DNA of 64,000 nt, taken from Streptomyces sp. TSRI0281 (GTDB taxonomy: Bacteria; Actinomycetota; Actinomycetes; Streptomycetales; Streptomycetaceae). The stretch covers positions 124,001-188,000 of the forward strand of contig NZ_LWLE01000008.1 of the NCBI RefSeq assembly GCF_001905125.1. Direction: 5' to 3'. Below are positions 25,485 through 34,109 of the stretch, piece after piece (position 1 is the first letter of the stretch; every line of letters begins with the position of its first letter). Position numbers and translations under genes: made by a program. Under the pieces are notes generated by a model that ran no database searches, was not told the origin of the DNA, and saw nothing but the letters and a program-made list of their open reading frames with translations.

Positions 25485-26618
25485 TCAGTCGGGCCAGTTG
25501 CCCGTGCTGAGGAAGCGGTCGACGGTCTCGGTGTAGGGGGCGATGTCGAGGCCCTGCTCGCGCAGCCAGCTGTCGGAGTAGTACTTGTCGAGGTAGCGGT
25601 CCCCCGGGTCGCAGATCAGGGTGACGATGCTGCCGGTCCGGCCCTGTTCCACCATCTCGGCGACCAGCTTGAACGCGCTCCACAGACCGGTGCCGGTCGA
25701 GCCGCCCGCCTTCTTGCCGATGCCGCGTTCCAGGGCGCGCACCGCGGCGACGCTGGCCGCGTCGGGCACCTTCATCATCCGGTCGATGGCTCCCGGCACG
25801 AAACTCGGCTCCATCCGGGGCCTGCCGATGCCCTCGATGCGGGAACCGCAGTCGCTGGTGGCCAGCGGATTGTGGTGGGTCCAGCCGTCGAAGAAACAGG
25901 AGTTCTCCGGGTCGGGCACGCAGATCCGGGTGTCGTGCTGCATGTAGTGGACGTACCGGGCGATGGTCGCCGAGGTGCCGCCCGTCCCGGCGGTGGCGAC
26001 GATCCAGGCAGGTTCCGGGTACCGCTCCAGTCGCAGCTGCTGGTAGATCGACTCCGCGATGTTGTTGTTGCCGCGCCAGTCGGTCGCCCGCTCCGCGTAG
26101 GTGAACTGGTCCATGTAGTGGCCGCCGGTCTCGGCGGCCAGGGCCGCGGACTCCTCATACATCTTCCGGGAGTCGTCGACGAAGTGGCACTGCCCGCCGT
26201 GGAATTCGATCAGCCGGCACTTCTCCGGGCTGGTGGTGCGCGGCATCACCGCGATGAACGGCACGCCGATCAGCTTCGCGAAGTACGCCTCCGAGACGGC
26301 CGTCGAGCCGCTGGACGCCTCGATGACCGGCTTGCCCCGGCGGATCCAGCCGTTGCAGAGCCCGTAGAGGAACAGTGACCGGGCCAGCCGGTGCTTGAGG
26401 CTGCCGGTGGGGTGCGTCGACTCGTCCTTGAGGTAGAGGTCGATGCCCCACTGCTCGGGCAGCGGAAAGCGCAGCAGATGGGTGTCGGCCGAGCGGTTGG
26501 CGTCGGCATGCACCTTGCGTACGGCTTCCTTGAGCCAGGCCCGGTACTCCGGGTCGCTGCGGTCGATGTCCACGGTCGCCGTGGCCCCACTGTCACGTCC
26601 GTGCCCACTGGTGTCCAT
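25485..26618 (-). CDS. PLP-dependent cysteine synthase/desulfhydrase family enzyme (Cds1-like)
   Basis: This 377-residue protein belongs to the beta-family of PLP enzymes. The lysine expected to bind PLP is K75 in [11 protein letters not shown], and the phosphate loop is TAGTGGTSA. The KDESTHPTG...[12 protein letters not shown] region and [16 protein letters not shown] match the mycobacterial L-cysteine desulfhydrase Cds1, as far as I recall. Cds1 degrades cysteine to pyruvate, ammonia and sulfide. The ATG at 26618 follows GAGGAGG by about eight bases; the long upstream open frame has no homology. Confidence 0.85.
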   Translation of the reverse strand: MDTSGHGRDSGATATVDIDRSDPEYRAWLKEAVRKVHADANRSADTHLLRFPLPEQWGIDLYLKDESTHPTGSLKHRLARSLFLYGLCNGWIRRGKPVIEASSGSTAVSEAYFAKLIGVPFIAVMPRTTSPEKCRLIEFHGGQCHFVDDSRKMYEESAALAAETGGHYMDQFTYAERATDWRGNNNIAESIYQQLRLERYPEPAWIVATAGTGGTSATIARYVHYMQHDTRICVPDPENSCFFDGWTHHNPLATSDCGSRIEGIGRPRMEPSFVPGAIDRMMKVPDAASVAAVRALERGIGKKAGGSTGTGLWSAFKLVAEMVEQGRTGSIVTLICDPGDRYLDKYYSDSWLREQGLDIAPYTETVDRFLSTGNWPD

Positions 26619-26682
26619 CAGCGCGTTCCTCCTCGTGTCACCGATACTCCCGTCCACCCACGATATTCCCCCCACCTGCGCA

Positions 26683-26700
26683 AACATTGACTTTGATGTT
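26683..26700. promoter_or_regulatory. short inverted repeat in divergent promoter region
   Basis: The 5-bp arms AACAT and ATGTT are separated by eight bases in an unusually AT-rich patch, 65 bp upstream of the Cds1-like start. The 301-bp region 26619-26919 separates it from the next gene and shows no other feature. It could be an operator or part of a promoter; evidence is limited. Confidence 0.35.
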
Positions 26701-26919
26701 CCATAGCCCTGCCTTGGTGCGGATCTGCGGCACTGCTCCGGCGTGAACCCGCGCGCCCGCCCGGCGCGAGCGCGCGCCCCTGCCGGGCGTGGACGCGTGT
26801 GACGGCTGTGGCGTGCGGCGCGGGGGGCGCGCATCCCGTCCGGATGACACCTGGTGAACTCGGCCCGACCAGGGCAGACTGCCCAAGCAGGAGTCGGTAC
26901 GAAGGGGGGCGAAGCCGCG

Positions 26920-27237
26920 ATGACGGACGCCGAGTTCAGTGCGACAGGGGTCAGGATCGAGCGATGGGCCAGGTCGCTGACCAAGGCGGGGCAGGTGGTC
27001 GTCAAGGACGGCCGGGTTGCCCTCCTGACGAGTTACGGGCGGGAGATCGACAGCGCCCCGGTGGGGGCGGTGAGCGCGGGCAAACCCTGGTTCGCGACCG
27101 CCGATTCGGCGACCGCGCGGGTCAACGGCGTGCGGTACCGGCTGACGATGGGGCAGCGCAGCCGCAGACGGGACGGTGCGGCTCCGGTCCACCGTTTCCT
27201 GGAGGTGCTGCGCAACGCGGGCGGCCGACGGGGCTGA
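26920..27237 (+). CDS. small conserved hypothetical protein
   Basis: This 105-residue protein begins [20 protein letters not shown] and contains a beta-rich core ([24 protein letters not shown]) with a C-terminal basic segment. AGGGGGG about ten bases upstream supports the ATG at 26920. There is no TM segment or catalytic motif. I know no function for it. The 292 bp after its stop (27238-27529) contain no gene, only the upstream region of the next one. Confidence 0.65.
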   Translation: MTDAEFSATGVRIERWARSLTKAGQVVVKDGRVALLTSYGREIDSAPVGAVSAGKPWFATADSATARVNGVRYRLTMGQRSRRRDGAAPVHRFLEVLRNAGGRRG

Positions 27238-27529
27238 CGACCGGGCAGGGCGGGCGGCCCGCGGGAGGCGGCGGTGCGGACGGCCCGCGAGGGCTGTCCG
27301 GCGGCCGGGCGGAGCGGCCGGGCGGCCACCGCGAGTTGCGGAGCCGTAACCACTGGTCCACGCTGGACATACGTCACTGATGGTGCACCGGCGGTAACAC
27401 TGCGATCCAGTCCGCCGGGCATCAGCAATCAGGACGGACCAAGTCATAAGCAGACCAGAAACAGCAGCCAGCCATCTGCTGGATCCGTTCCTTCGTCTTC
27501 TTCCGGACCTATTTCGGGGAGTCGCAGCC

Positions 27530-28048
27530 GTGATCAGCGAGCCAAGCAGGCACTGCACGGTGGAGCTCCAGGCCCTGCCGTCGCGGATCGGTCAGGTCCG
27601 CAGAATCATCTCGGCGCAACTGCGCTACTGGCATCTCGATCCTCTGATCGACCCGGCAGCGCTGGGCGTCACCGAACTGCTGACCAATGTCCACCGGCAT
27701 GCCCAGCCGGACAAGTCATGCACCGTCGAGATCGAGCTGCTGCTCGACCGGCTGACGGTCTCCGTCCACGACCACGACCCACGGCTGCCGACCGTGAACG
27801 AGGCGGATTCCTTCGCCACCTCGGGCCGGGGCCTCGCCCTGATCGCCGCGGTCAGCGAGAGCTGGGGCGTGCGGCCGAGCGGCGTGTCCGGCAAGGCGGT
27901 CTGGTTCACTCTTCCGGCGCCCTGCGGCACCACCACCCTGCCACCGCTCCCGGTGTACGGGTCGATGACCGACGGGCCGTTCGGTGCTGTGCGCACCGAC
28001 CCCGTGGAGTCGGTCGCGAGCCCCGTCAGGTCGGCCGTCGTCGGCTGA
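27530..28048 (+). CDS. ATP-binding (RsbW/SpoIIAB-like) protein
   Basis: This 172-residue HATPase_c protein has an N box (GVTELLTNVHRHAQ), a G1-like segment (VHDHDPRLP) and a G2-like box (TSGRGLALIAAVSESWGVR). This is the pattern of the many Streptomyces anti-sigma-factor-type kinases. Partners would be an anti-anti-sigma factor or sigma factor encoded elsewhere. GGGGAG lies about nine bases before the GTG start. The C-terminal 40 residues are a non-conserved tail. Confidence 0.85.
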   Translation: MISEPSRHCTVELQALPSRIGQVRRIISAQLRYWHLDPLIDPAALGVTELLTNVHRHAQPDKSCTVEIELLLDRLTVSVHDHDPRLPTVNEADSFATSGRGLALIAAVSESWGVRPSGVSGKAVWFTLPAPCGTTTLPPLPVYGSMTDGPFGAVRTDPVESVASPVRSAVVG

Positions 28049-28116
28049 CCGGGCGGGGCGGGCTCACGTCCCAGGGGTGGTGGGCACTGCCGGGTGGTTC
28101 ACACCCCCGGGCGGGG

Positions 28117-28416
28117 TCATGCCGCACGGCCGTTGGAACCGGGACCGAACTGCTCGTCCAGGACGGAGAGCCGGCGCCAGTACTCGTCCTCGTCGATCTC
28201 TCCGGCGGCGAACCGGCGGCCGAGCAGAACGATCGGCGAGGGCTCACCGGGAGCACCGTGCGGGGTCCGGGCGGCGGCGCCCTGCCAGGGTCCGCGCCGG
28301 GAGCGCCACACAGTGCGTCGCAGCAGGGTGACGACGCCGACGACGACGGCCGCCCAGAGGATCGGGAAGAGAAGGATCCAGGGCCCGGGTCCGCCGTTGT
28401 ACGCCAAGGTGTTCAT
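28117..28416 (-). CDS. SHOCT-domain small membrane protein
   Basis: This 99-residue protein has one TM helix (about residues 12-34), a basic stretch (RRTVWRSRRG) and a C-terminal SHOCT motif (LLGRRFAAGEIDEDEYWRRLSVL). SHOCT domains are short oligomerisation motifs often found at the ends of membrane proteins. The ATG has GGGAG upstream. It is divergent from the TetR gene across 215 bp. Confidence 0.85.
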   Translation of the reverse strand: MNTLAYNGGPGPWILLFPILWAAVVVGVVTLLRRTVWRSRRGPWQGAAARTPHGAPGEPSPIVLLGRRFAAGEIDEDEYWRRLSVLDEQFGPGSNGRAA

Positions 28417-28603
28417 CTCGGTCAGCTCCCTCGGTTCAGGGGGGTGTCACGTTCTTCTGTCGCTTACGAGCCTGTCCCCGGCAGGGGGTCCGGCGCGTCG
28501 TGCGGCCGGCGACAGTGTGCGTACCACCGCGGGAGCAGACGGCGGCATCCCGGCGGCTCCCCGCCCGCGGCCGCCCGCCTGCTCGCCTGCCCACTCCGCA
28601 ATC

Positions 28604-28623
28604 TGTACCTACTAGTATGTACA
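28604..28623. promoter_or_regulatory. TetR-type operator overlapping a -10 element
   Basis: This 20-bp near-perfect palindrome has arms TGTAC and GTACA around a central ACTAGT; only one pair (positions 609 and 618 of the 28 kb block) fails to match. The sequence TAGTAT inside it can serve as a -10 box, and the TetR start codon lies nine bases downstream. Autorepression by the adjacent regulator is the simplest reading. Confidence 0.7.
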
Positions 28624-28631
28624 GTGGGGTC

Positions 28632-29210
28632 ATGAGCACTCCGGAGCGTCTGATCGAAGCCACCCGGGAACTGCTGTGGGAGCGCGGCTATGTGGGCACC
28701 AGCCCCAAGGCCATCCAGCAGCAGGCCGGAGCGGGCCAGGGCAGCATGTACCACCACTTCACCGGCAAGCCCGATCTGGCGCTCGCCGCCATCCTGCGTA
28801 CGGCCGAGGAGATGCGCGGGACGGCGGGGCGGCTGCTGGACGGCCCCGGTTCCGCGCGGGAGCGGATCTCGGCGTATCTGCTGCGGGAGCGCGATGTGCT
28901 GCGCGGCTGCCCGGTGGGGCGTCTGACGATGGATCCGGAAGTCATCGCGAACGACGAGCTGCGCGCGCCGGTCGACGAGACCATCGGCTGGCTGCGCGGA
29001 CGGCTCGCCGAGCTTGTCCAGGAGGGTCTGGACGAGGGCGAGTTCGCTCCCGGGCTGGTTCCCGGACAGGTCGCGGCGACCGTCGTCGCGACCGTGCAGG
29101 GCGGCTATGTGCTGGCCCGCGCCTCGGGCTCGACCGCCGCCTTCGACACGGCCGTCGAGGGTCTCCTCGCCCTGCTGACGGCCCACGCCCCGGGCCCCCC
29201 GGCCGGCTGA
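28632..29210 (+). CDS. TetR-family transcriptional regulator
   Basis: This 192-residue regulator has the HTH LIEATRELLWERGYVGTSPKAI, QQAGAGQGSMYHHFTGKPDLALA and an all-helical ligand domain containing DVLRGCPVGRLTMDPEV. It is the first gene of an apparent operon with the DUF4865 and phosphotriesterase-like genes, whose expression it probably controls through the palindrome just upstream. The ATG was chosen because it lies directly downstream of that operator. Confidence 0.88.
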   Translation: MSTPERLIEATRELLWERGYVGTSPKAIQQQAGAGQGSMYHHFTGKPDLALAAILRTAEEMRGTAGRLLDGPGSARERISAYLLRERDVLRGCPVGRLTMDPEVIANDELRAPVDETIGWLRGRLAELVQEGLDEGEFAPGLVPGQVAATVVATVQGGYVLARASGSTAAFDTAVEGLLALLTAHAPGPPAG

Positions 29211-29279
29211 TCCCCCACCTCCACACCCGTCCACCCGCTCACCCGCCCTCGCCCGACGGCGGGGCCCGAGGAGTGCGCC

Positions 29280-29861
29280 ATGCACGTCATGCAGTACGAG
29301 ATCACGTTGCCCGCCGATTACGACATGGAGGTCATCCGTAAACGGGTCGCGACGAAGGGCCATCTGCTGGACGCCTTTCCCGGCCTCGGCCTCAAGGCGT
29401 ACCTGATCCGCGAACGCGGCAAGGGTTCACCGGTGAACCAGTACGCCCCCTGCTATCTGTGGGCGACCCCCGAAGGCATGAACTCCTTCCTCTGGGGGCC
29501 CGGATTCCAGGGCATCGTCGATGACTTCGGGCGGCCGGAGGTGCAGCACTGGACGGGCCTGTCGTACGTGGAGGGCCCCTCGTCCGGCGCCCTCCCCCGT
29601 ACCGTCGTCCGCCGTCGTGAGCGCATTCCCCCGGTGGTACGGCCCGCGGCGGCGGTCGAGGCCGCGCTGGAGGAGTCATGGCGGCTGGCCGCCGTGCCCG
29701 GGGCCGTCGCCACCGCGCTCGCGGTGGACCCGCGCCACTGGGAGCTGGTCCACTTCACGCTCTGGGAGCAGGCGAGCCCCGAAGCGGTCGGCGACCACTA
29801 CGAGGTGCTGCATCTGTCGGCGCCGGAGCGCGAGCGGCTGGGCCGCGGGAGGCAGTGGTGA
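29280..29861 (+). CDS. DUF4865-family protein
   Basis: This 193-residue protein begins MHVMQYEITLPADYDMEVIRKRV and contains GHLLDAFPGLGLKAYLIRERG, PCYLWATPEGMNSFLWG and DPRHWELVHFTLW. These match the DUF4865 family as I recall it; its function is unknown, and the fold may be dimeric alpha-beta barrel-like. GAGGAG lies six to seven bases upstream. The stop overlaps the next start (GTGA), showing translational coupling. Confidence 0.8.
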   Translation: MHVMQYEITLPADYDMEVIRKRVATKGHLLDAFPGLGLKAYLIRERGKGSPVNQYAPCYLWATPEGMNSFLWGPGFQGIVDDFGRPEVQHWTGLSYVEGPSSGALPRTVVRRRERIPPVVRPAAAVEAALEESWRLAAVPGAVATALAVDPRHWELVHFTLWEQASPEAVGDHYEVLHLSAPERERLGRGRQW

Positions 29862-30847
29862 CCGAGGCAATGGCGACCGAGACCGCGGCGGCGGAGACCG
29901 TGGTGACGGAAGCAGTGGTGGCGGAGTCGACGGGGGCGGAGTCGACGGTGGCGGTGGTCCGTACCGTCCTCGGTGACATTCCCGCCGGGGAGCTGGGGGT
30001 CTGCGACGCCCATGACCATCTCTTCCTGCGCAGCCCGCGCCTGGCGGGGCAGGAGCTGGACGACGTGGGCCGGGCGGGCGAGCGGCTGCGCGCCTTCCGC
30101 GGGCTCGGCGGACGTTCGGTGGTGCAGTGGACGCCGTACGGGATGGGCAGGCGGGCGGCGGATCTCGCGGCGCTGTCCCGTTCGACGGGCGCGCACGTGG
30201 TCGCGGCGACCGGGCTGCATCAAGCGGTGCACTACGACGAGGAGTCGCTCCGCCGCATCGGCCCCCGGCCCGCCGATCTCTTTGTCGCCGAGGTGACCGG
30301 GGGCATCGGGACGACCGGCGTGCGCGCCGGGCTGATCAAGGTGGCGGGGGCGTTCCACGGGGTCGACGCCCATGCGCGGCGCACGATGACCGCGGCGGCG
30401 GAGGCGCATCACCGGACGGGTGCGCCGATCGCCGTCCATCTGGAACTGGGCACCGGAGCGCTCGACGTGCTGGAGTTGCTGTGCGGGGAGTCGGGGGTCG
30501 ATCCGCGTCGGGTGATCCTCGGCCACCTCGGCCGCTCCCCGGACGGAGTCGTGCAGCGCGAGGCCGCTGCGGCGGGGGCGTTCCTGGCGTTCGACGGTCC
30601 CTCGCGGGCGAACCATGCGACGGACTGGAGGCTGCCGGAGCAGCTCGCGGCGCTCGCGGACGCGGGTTTCGGCGGGCAGTTGCTGCTCGGCGGCGACACG
30701 ACGGTGCCCGAGACACCCGGCATGCCGCATCTGCTGCGCCGGGTGCGGCCCCGGCTCGAACAGACCCTGGGCAAGGAACTGTTGGACGCGGTGCTGATCG
30801 GCAACCCGGCGCGGGCCTTCTCCTTCGCACCGGTACGCGGTGGCTGA
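29858..30847 (+). CDS. phosphotriesterase-family metallohydrolase
   Basis: This 329-residue TIM-barrel hydrolase has the full metal-ligand set: H52 and H54 (CDAHDHLF), K161 (GLIKVAG, the lysine usually carboxylated), H194 (VHLELG), H223 (LGHLGRS) and D280 (LGGDTT). Relatives are lactonases or esterases with side activity on organophosphates, so a lactone or small ester is the likelier substrate. The first 35 residues are a degenerate repeat of alanine, glutamate, threonine and valine. The true start could be the ATG at 29870. It is co-translated with the DUF4865 gene. Confidence 0.83.
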   Translation: MTEAMATETAAAETVVTEAVVAESTGAESTVAVVRTVLGDIPAGELGVCDAHDHLFLRSPRLAGQELDDVGRAGERLRAFRGLGGRSVVQWTPYGMGRRAADLAALSRSTGAHVVAATGLHQAVHYDEESLRRIGPRPADLFVAEVTGGIGTTGVRAGLIKVAGAFHGVDAHARRTMTAAAEAHHRTGAPIAVHLELGTGALDVLELLCGESGVDPRRVILGHLGRSPDGVVQREAAAAGAFLAFDGPSRANHATDWRLPEQLAALADAGFGGQLLLGGDTTVPETPGMPHLLRRVRPRLEQTLGKELLDAVLIGNPARAFSFAPVRGG

Positions 30848-31042
30848 ACGCGCGGCGAGGTCGATGCGCGCGGCCGAGCGACGGCACACGCCGGTGCACG
30901 GTCTCCGAGCCCCCGCGCGCCGGCACGGGAGCCGATCCTCGTGCTCCGGCTCAACAGCCGATCCCCCGCGCGCCGGAGCGCGCTGAGCCCCGCGCCCTGA
31001 GCCGCCGCGCCCCTCGCGCGCCCGGACCGCCCGGCGCCCCCT

Positions 31043-32257
31043 TCAGGAGAGGGCGCTCAGCGGGTCGTCGAGCACCGGCTGCCACGCCAGTTCGGCGGCG
31101 CCCACCAGGCTGTTGTGGGCGAGGGTGCAGGGCAGGATCGGCACGCTGCCGCTGCGCCCCCAGAGGCTGCGGTCGGCGACGACCGCCCGCAGCCGCTCCG
31201 GGTCGGCTTCGAGGAGGTCGCGGTGCAGCCCGCCGAGGATGATGCGGTCCGGGTTGAGGATGTTGACCAGACCGGCCAGACCGAGCCCCAGCCGGTCGAT
31301 CAGCTCCTCGGCGGCGTTGCGTACGGCGGCGTCCTCGTACTCCGTACGCAGCAGATCACCGGCCTGCTTGAGCAGGGACTCCTCCGGCCCGGGCGCCCGG
31401 CGGGCGGCGGTGAGAAAGGCCAGCGGATCCGTTTCGACGTCGAGGCAGCCGCGCCCGCCGCAGTGGCAGGGGCGCCCCTCGGGGTTCACCGTGAGTTGTC
31501 CCACCTCCAGCGCGAGCCCCGAACTCCCGCTGTGCAGGCGGCCGTCGATCACCAGGGCGCCGCCGACGCCGCGGTGGCCGGTGGCGACACAGAGCAGATG
31601 CCGGGCGCCGCGTCCCGCGCCGTGGCGGTGTTCGGCGAGCGCGGTGAGGTTGACGTCGTTGGCGGTGAACGCGGGTGCGGTGATGCCCGCCTCGCGTACG
31701 CAGGAGGCGAAGATCTCGCGGACCGGGGCGCCCGCCGGCCAGGCGATGTGGAGCGGGTTGAGTGCCGTGCCCTCGGGCTCGGCCACGGCGGACGGTACGG
31801 CGAGTCCGGCGCCGACACAGCGCAGCCCGCTCTCGCGCAGCAGCCGGGCCCCCTCGGCGACGACCTCACCCAGCACCTGGGCGGGGTCGGCCATCACGGG
31901 GACACAGCCCGGCGCGGTGGCGACGATCCGGCCGCCGAGGCCGACGAGCGCGGCGCGGAAGCCGTCGGCGTGCACCTGGGCCGCGAGGGCGACCGGTCCG
32001 TTCTCGCGGACGGACAGCCGGTGCGAGGGGCGGCCCTGCGAGCCGGCCGCCGAACCGGGGCTGGAGTCGACCCGGATGAGCCCGAGCGCCTCCAGTTCCG
32101 CGGCGACCGCACCGGCGGTGGCCCGGGTGACGCCGAGCTCGGAGGTGAGTACGGCGCGGGTGGGCGCGCGTCCGGTGTGGACCAGTTCCAGCGCGGGGCC
32201 GAGCGCGCTGCGGCCCCTCTCCAACTTCGTCCGGGTGGTGGTCACCTTGCCGTTCAT
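31043..32257 (-). CDS. ROK-family transcriptional regulator
   Basis: This 404-residue protein has an N-terminal winged helix (APTRAVLTSELGVTRATAGAV, AAELEALGLIRV) and a sugar-kinase-like ROK domain. The ROK zinc motif is present (GRPCHCGGRGCLDVE), and the phosphate region reads ATGHRGVGGALVIDG. ROK repressors respond to sugars or sugar phosphates. It is divergent from an MFS transporter whose start codon lies inside a strong inverted repeat, so that transporter is its probable target. Confidence 0.87.
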   Translation of the reverse strand: MNGKVTTTRTKLERGRSALGPALELVHTGRAPTRAVLTSELGVTRATAGAVAAELEALGLIRVDSSPGSAAGSQGRPSHRLSVRENGPVALAAQVHADGFRAALVGLGGRIVATAPGCVPVMADPAQVLGEVVAEGARLLRESGLRCVGAGLAVPSAVAEPEGTALNPLHIAWPAGAPVREIFASCVREAGITAPAFTANDVNLTALAEHRHGAGRGARHLLCVATGHRGVGGALVIDGRLHSGSSGLALEVGQLTVNPEGRPCHCGGRGCLDVETDPLAFLTAARRAPGPEESLLKQAGDLLRTEYEDAAVRNAAEELIDRLGLGLAGLVNILNPDRIILGGLHRDLLEADPERLRAVVADRSLWGRSGSVPILPCTLAHNSLVGAAELAWQPVLDDPLSALS

Positions 32258-32365
32258 GGGGGCGAGTCTCCCATGATCCGGAGGTGCCGCCGACGCTTCG
32301 GAGCCGTACGCCACCCGCTCCCGTGCCGTATGCCGCCGCGCCGTCGGCCACCTCCGGCCACCGTC

Positions 32366-32421
32366 TTGCGCCCTTCGTCCGTGCGCCCCTATGCTGAGTT
32401 TGTGCCGCAACTAAACAAACT
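32366..32421 (+). promoter_or_regulatory. promoter with ROK-type operator; leaderless start predicted
   Basis: TTGCGC at 32366-32371 and TATGCT at 32390-32395 are 18 bp apart and form a good vegetative promoter. Transcription should start at about 32402, which is the GTG of the transporter, so the mRNA would be leaderless. A perfect 7-bp inverted repeat, AGTTTGT at 32397-32403 and ACAAACT at 32415-32421, covers the start point. Confidence 0.7.
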
Positions 32422-33622
32422 GCGGACGGCCCTACCGGGGGGACTTGGCGGAGACACCGCCCCACCCTCGTCGGCCCGCCTCCGTACCGCGCTGACCGTG
32501 TTCTTCGCCCTCGATGGCTTCCTCTTCGCCGGCTGGGTGGTCCGCATCCCGGCCATCAAGCAGCAGACCGGTGCCACCGCCTCCACCCTGGGACTCGCCC
32601 TGCTGGGCGTCTCGGCGGGTGCGGTGATCACCATGATGCTCACCGGCCGGCTCTGCCGGCGCTACGGCAGCCATGCCGTCACCGTGGCCTGCGGAGTCCT
32701 CCTCTCCCTGAGCATCGCGCTTCCCGCGCAGACCCATTCGGCGACCGCGCTCGGCTTGGTGCTGCTGGTCTTCGGCGCCGCCTACGGCGGCATGAACGTG
32801 GCGATGAACAGCGCCGCGGTCGATCTGGTCGCCGCCCTGCGACGACCGGTGATGCCGAGCTTCCACGCCGCGTTCAGCCTCGGCGGAATGATCGGCGCCG
32901 GGCTCGGCGGGCTGGTCGCGGGCGGGCTCTCCCCCGCCACGCATCTCTTCGTCCTCACCGGAGTCGGACTGATCGCCACCGCCGCGCTGGGGCCGACGCT
33001 GCTGCGCCACCCCTCGCGATCCGCGACGCCCGCCGCGTCGCACACCCCGTCGGCCCCGAAGCAGCGGCTGGACGGACGGGCCCGCCGGGTGGTCCTCCTC
33101 TTCGGGGTGATCGCGCTGTGCACCGCGTACGGCGAGGGGGCACTCGCCGACTGGGGCGCCCTGCACCTCGAACAGGATCTCGACGCCCACCCCGGCCTGG
33201 CCGCCGCCGGATACTCCCTGTTCGCCCTCACCATGACCATCGGCAGGCTGACCGGCACCACCCTGCTCGAACGGTTCGGCCAGACCCGGACGCTCGTCCT
33301 GGGCGGCGCGACGGCCGCGGCCGGAATGCTGCTGGGCGCGCTCGCGCCGACCATCTGGCTCGCCCTCGTCGGCTTCGCCGTCACGGGCCTGGGTCTCGCC
33401 AATATCTTCCCCGTCGCGGTGAGCCGGGCCGGGGAGCTGGCAGGACCGAGCGGGGTCGCCGCCGCCTCGACGCTCGGCTACGGCGGAATGCTGCTGGGCC
33501 CGCCCGCGATCGGCTTCCTGGCCGACTGGTTCTCCCTGCCGGTCGCCCTGACGACGGTGGCCCTGCTGGCCATGGGGGCCGCCGTTCTGGGGTACGGCGC
33601 ACGCAACGCCACGCACACGTGA
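32402..33622 (+). CDS. MFS transporter
   Basis: This 406-residue, 12-TM protein begins LRTALTVFFALDGFLFAGWVVRIP. It has the loop motif GRLCRRYGS, the AAYGGMNVAMN segment of TM4 and a FHAAFSLGGMIGAGLGG segment. These features belong to the FucP/YbjJ-like branch of MFS permeases. The likely substrate is a sugar or sugar derivative sensed by the divergent ROK regulator. The GTG at 32402 has no Shine-Dalgarno sequence, in keeping with a leaderless transcript. Confidence 0.85.
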   Translation: MPQLNKLRTALPGGLGGDTAPPSSARLRTALTVFFALDGFLFAGWVVRIPAIKQQTGATASTLGLALLGVSAGAVITMMLTGRLCRRYGSHAVTVACGVLLSLSIALPAQTHSATALGLVLLVFGAAYGGMNVAMNSAAVDLVAALRRPVMPSFHAAFSLGGMIGAGLGGLVAGGLSPATHLFVLTGVGLIATAALGPTLLRHPSRSATPAASHTPSAPKQRLDGRARRVVLLFGVIALCTAYGEGALADWGALHLEQDLDAHPGLAAAGYSLFALTMTIGRLTGTTLLERFGQTRTLVLGGATAAAGMLLGALAPTIWLALVGFAVTGLGLANIFPVAVSRAGELAGPSGVAAASTLGYGGMLLGPPAIGFLADWFSLPVALTTVALLAMGAAVLGYGARNATHT

Positions 33623-33642
33623 GCTACGCACGCATGAACGAT

Positions 33643-33658
33643 TGAGTAGCCGTACTCA
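33643..33658. promoter_or_regulatory. 16-bp inverted repeat upstream of small membrane protein
   Basis: TGAGTA and TACTCA are separated by GCCG in the 96-bp gap between the MFS stop and the next start. It may be an operator for the downstream gene; as a terminator hairpin it would be short. Confidence 0.45.
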
Positions 33659-33718
33659 GGCGTTCCCGGCTCCCCCGGCGCACGCTGGAAGCCTCAACCA
33701 CTCGATCGGGAGCCGGCC

Positions 33719-34087
33719 ATGAAGAACCAGGTCATCAACCACCCGCACCTGCGCACACTGGTGCGTCTGACCTTCGGTAACGCCGTCTCGCTGTGCTATC
33801 TCGGCCTGGTGCTCGCGGCAACGGTCCTCGTCACGGTGGACACCCTGTTCGTCACCCACGAAGACGCCTCGTTCTCCGGGGTCTGGCTGTTCCTGCTGGC
33901 CGCCCCCACCGTGTTCGTCTTCTTCGTCGGGAGTTCCCTGGCGGGTGCGGACGCGGGCGGGCCGACCTGGTTCCTCTGCCTCGCCCTCGTGGTGTCGGTC
34001 CTGGTGCAGTCGCTGGCGCTCGGATGGTTCGCCCGTCTGGTACGCCGGGGCGGCCGGGCCGGCTCCCCGCACCCGCAGAGCGCCTGA
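33719..34087 (+). CDS. small membrane protein, SCO4225-like
   Basis: This 122-residue protein has three hydrophobic helices (about 22-45, 50-72 and 80-102) and short polar ends. The sequence PHLRTLVRLTFGNAVSLCYLGLVLA and the loop VTHEDASFSGVWLFLL match a small Streptomyces membrane family that I recall under the name SCO4225. Its function is unknown. The next gene starts 22 bp downstream. Confidence 0.72.
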   Translation: MKNQVINHPHLRTLVRLTFGNAVSLCYLGLVLAATVLVTVDTLFVTHEDASFSGVWLFLLAAPTVFVFFVGSSLAGADAGGPTWFLCLALVVSVLVQSLALGWFARLVRRGGRAGSPHPQSA

Positions 34088-34109
34088 GCCCCCTGCCACA
34101 ATCGGCACC

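Noticed and set aside
31115..33622. 835-residue frame ending with the MFS transporter
   Set aside because: The first half is antisense to the ROK gene. Promoter, operator and homology all place the start at 32402.
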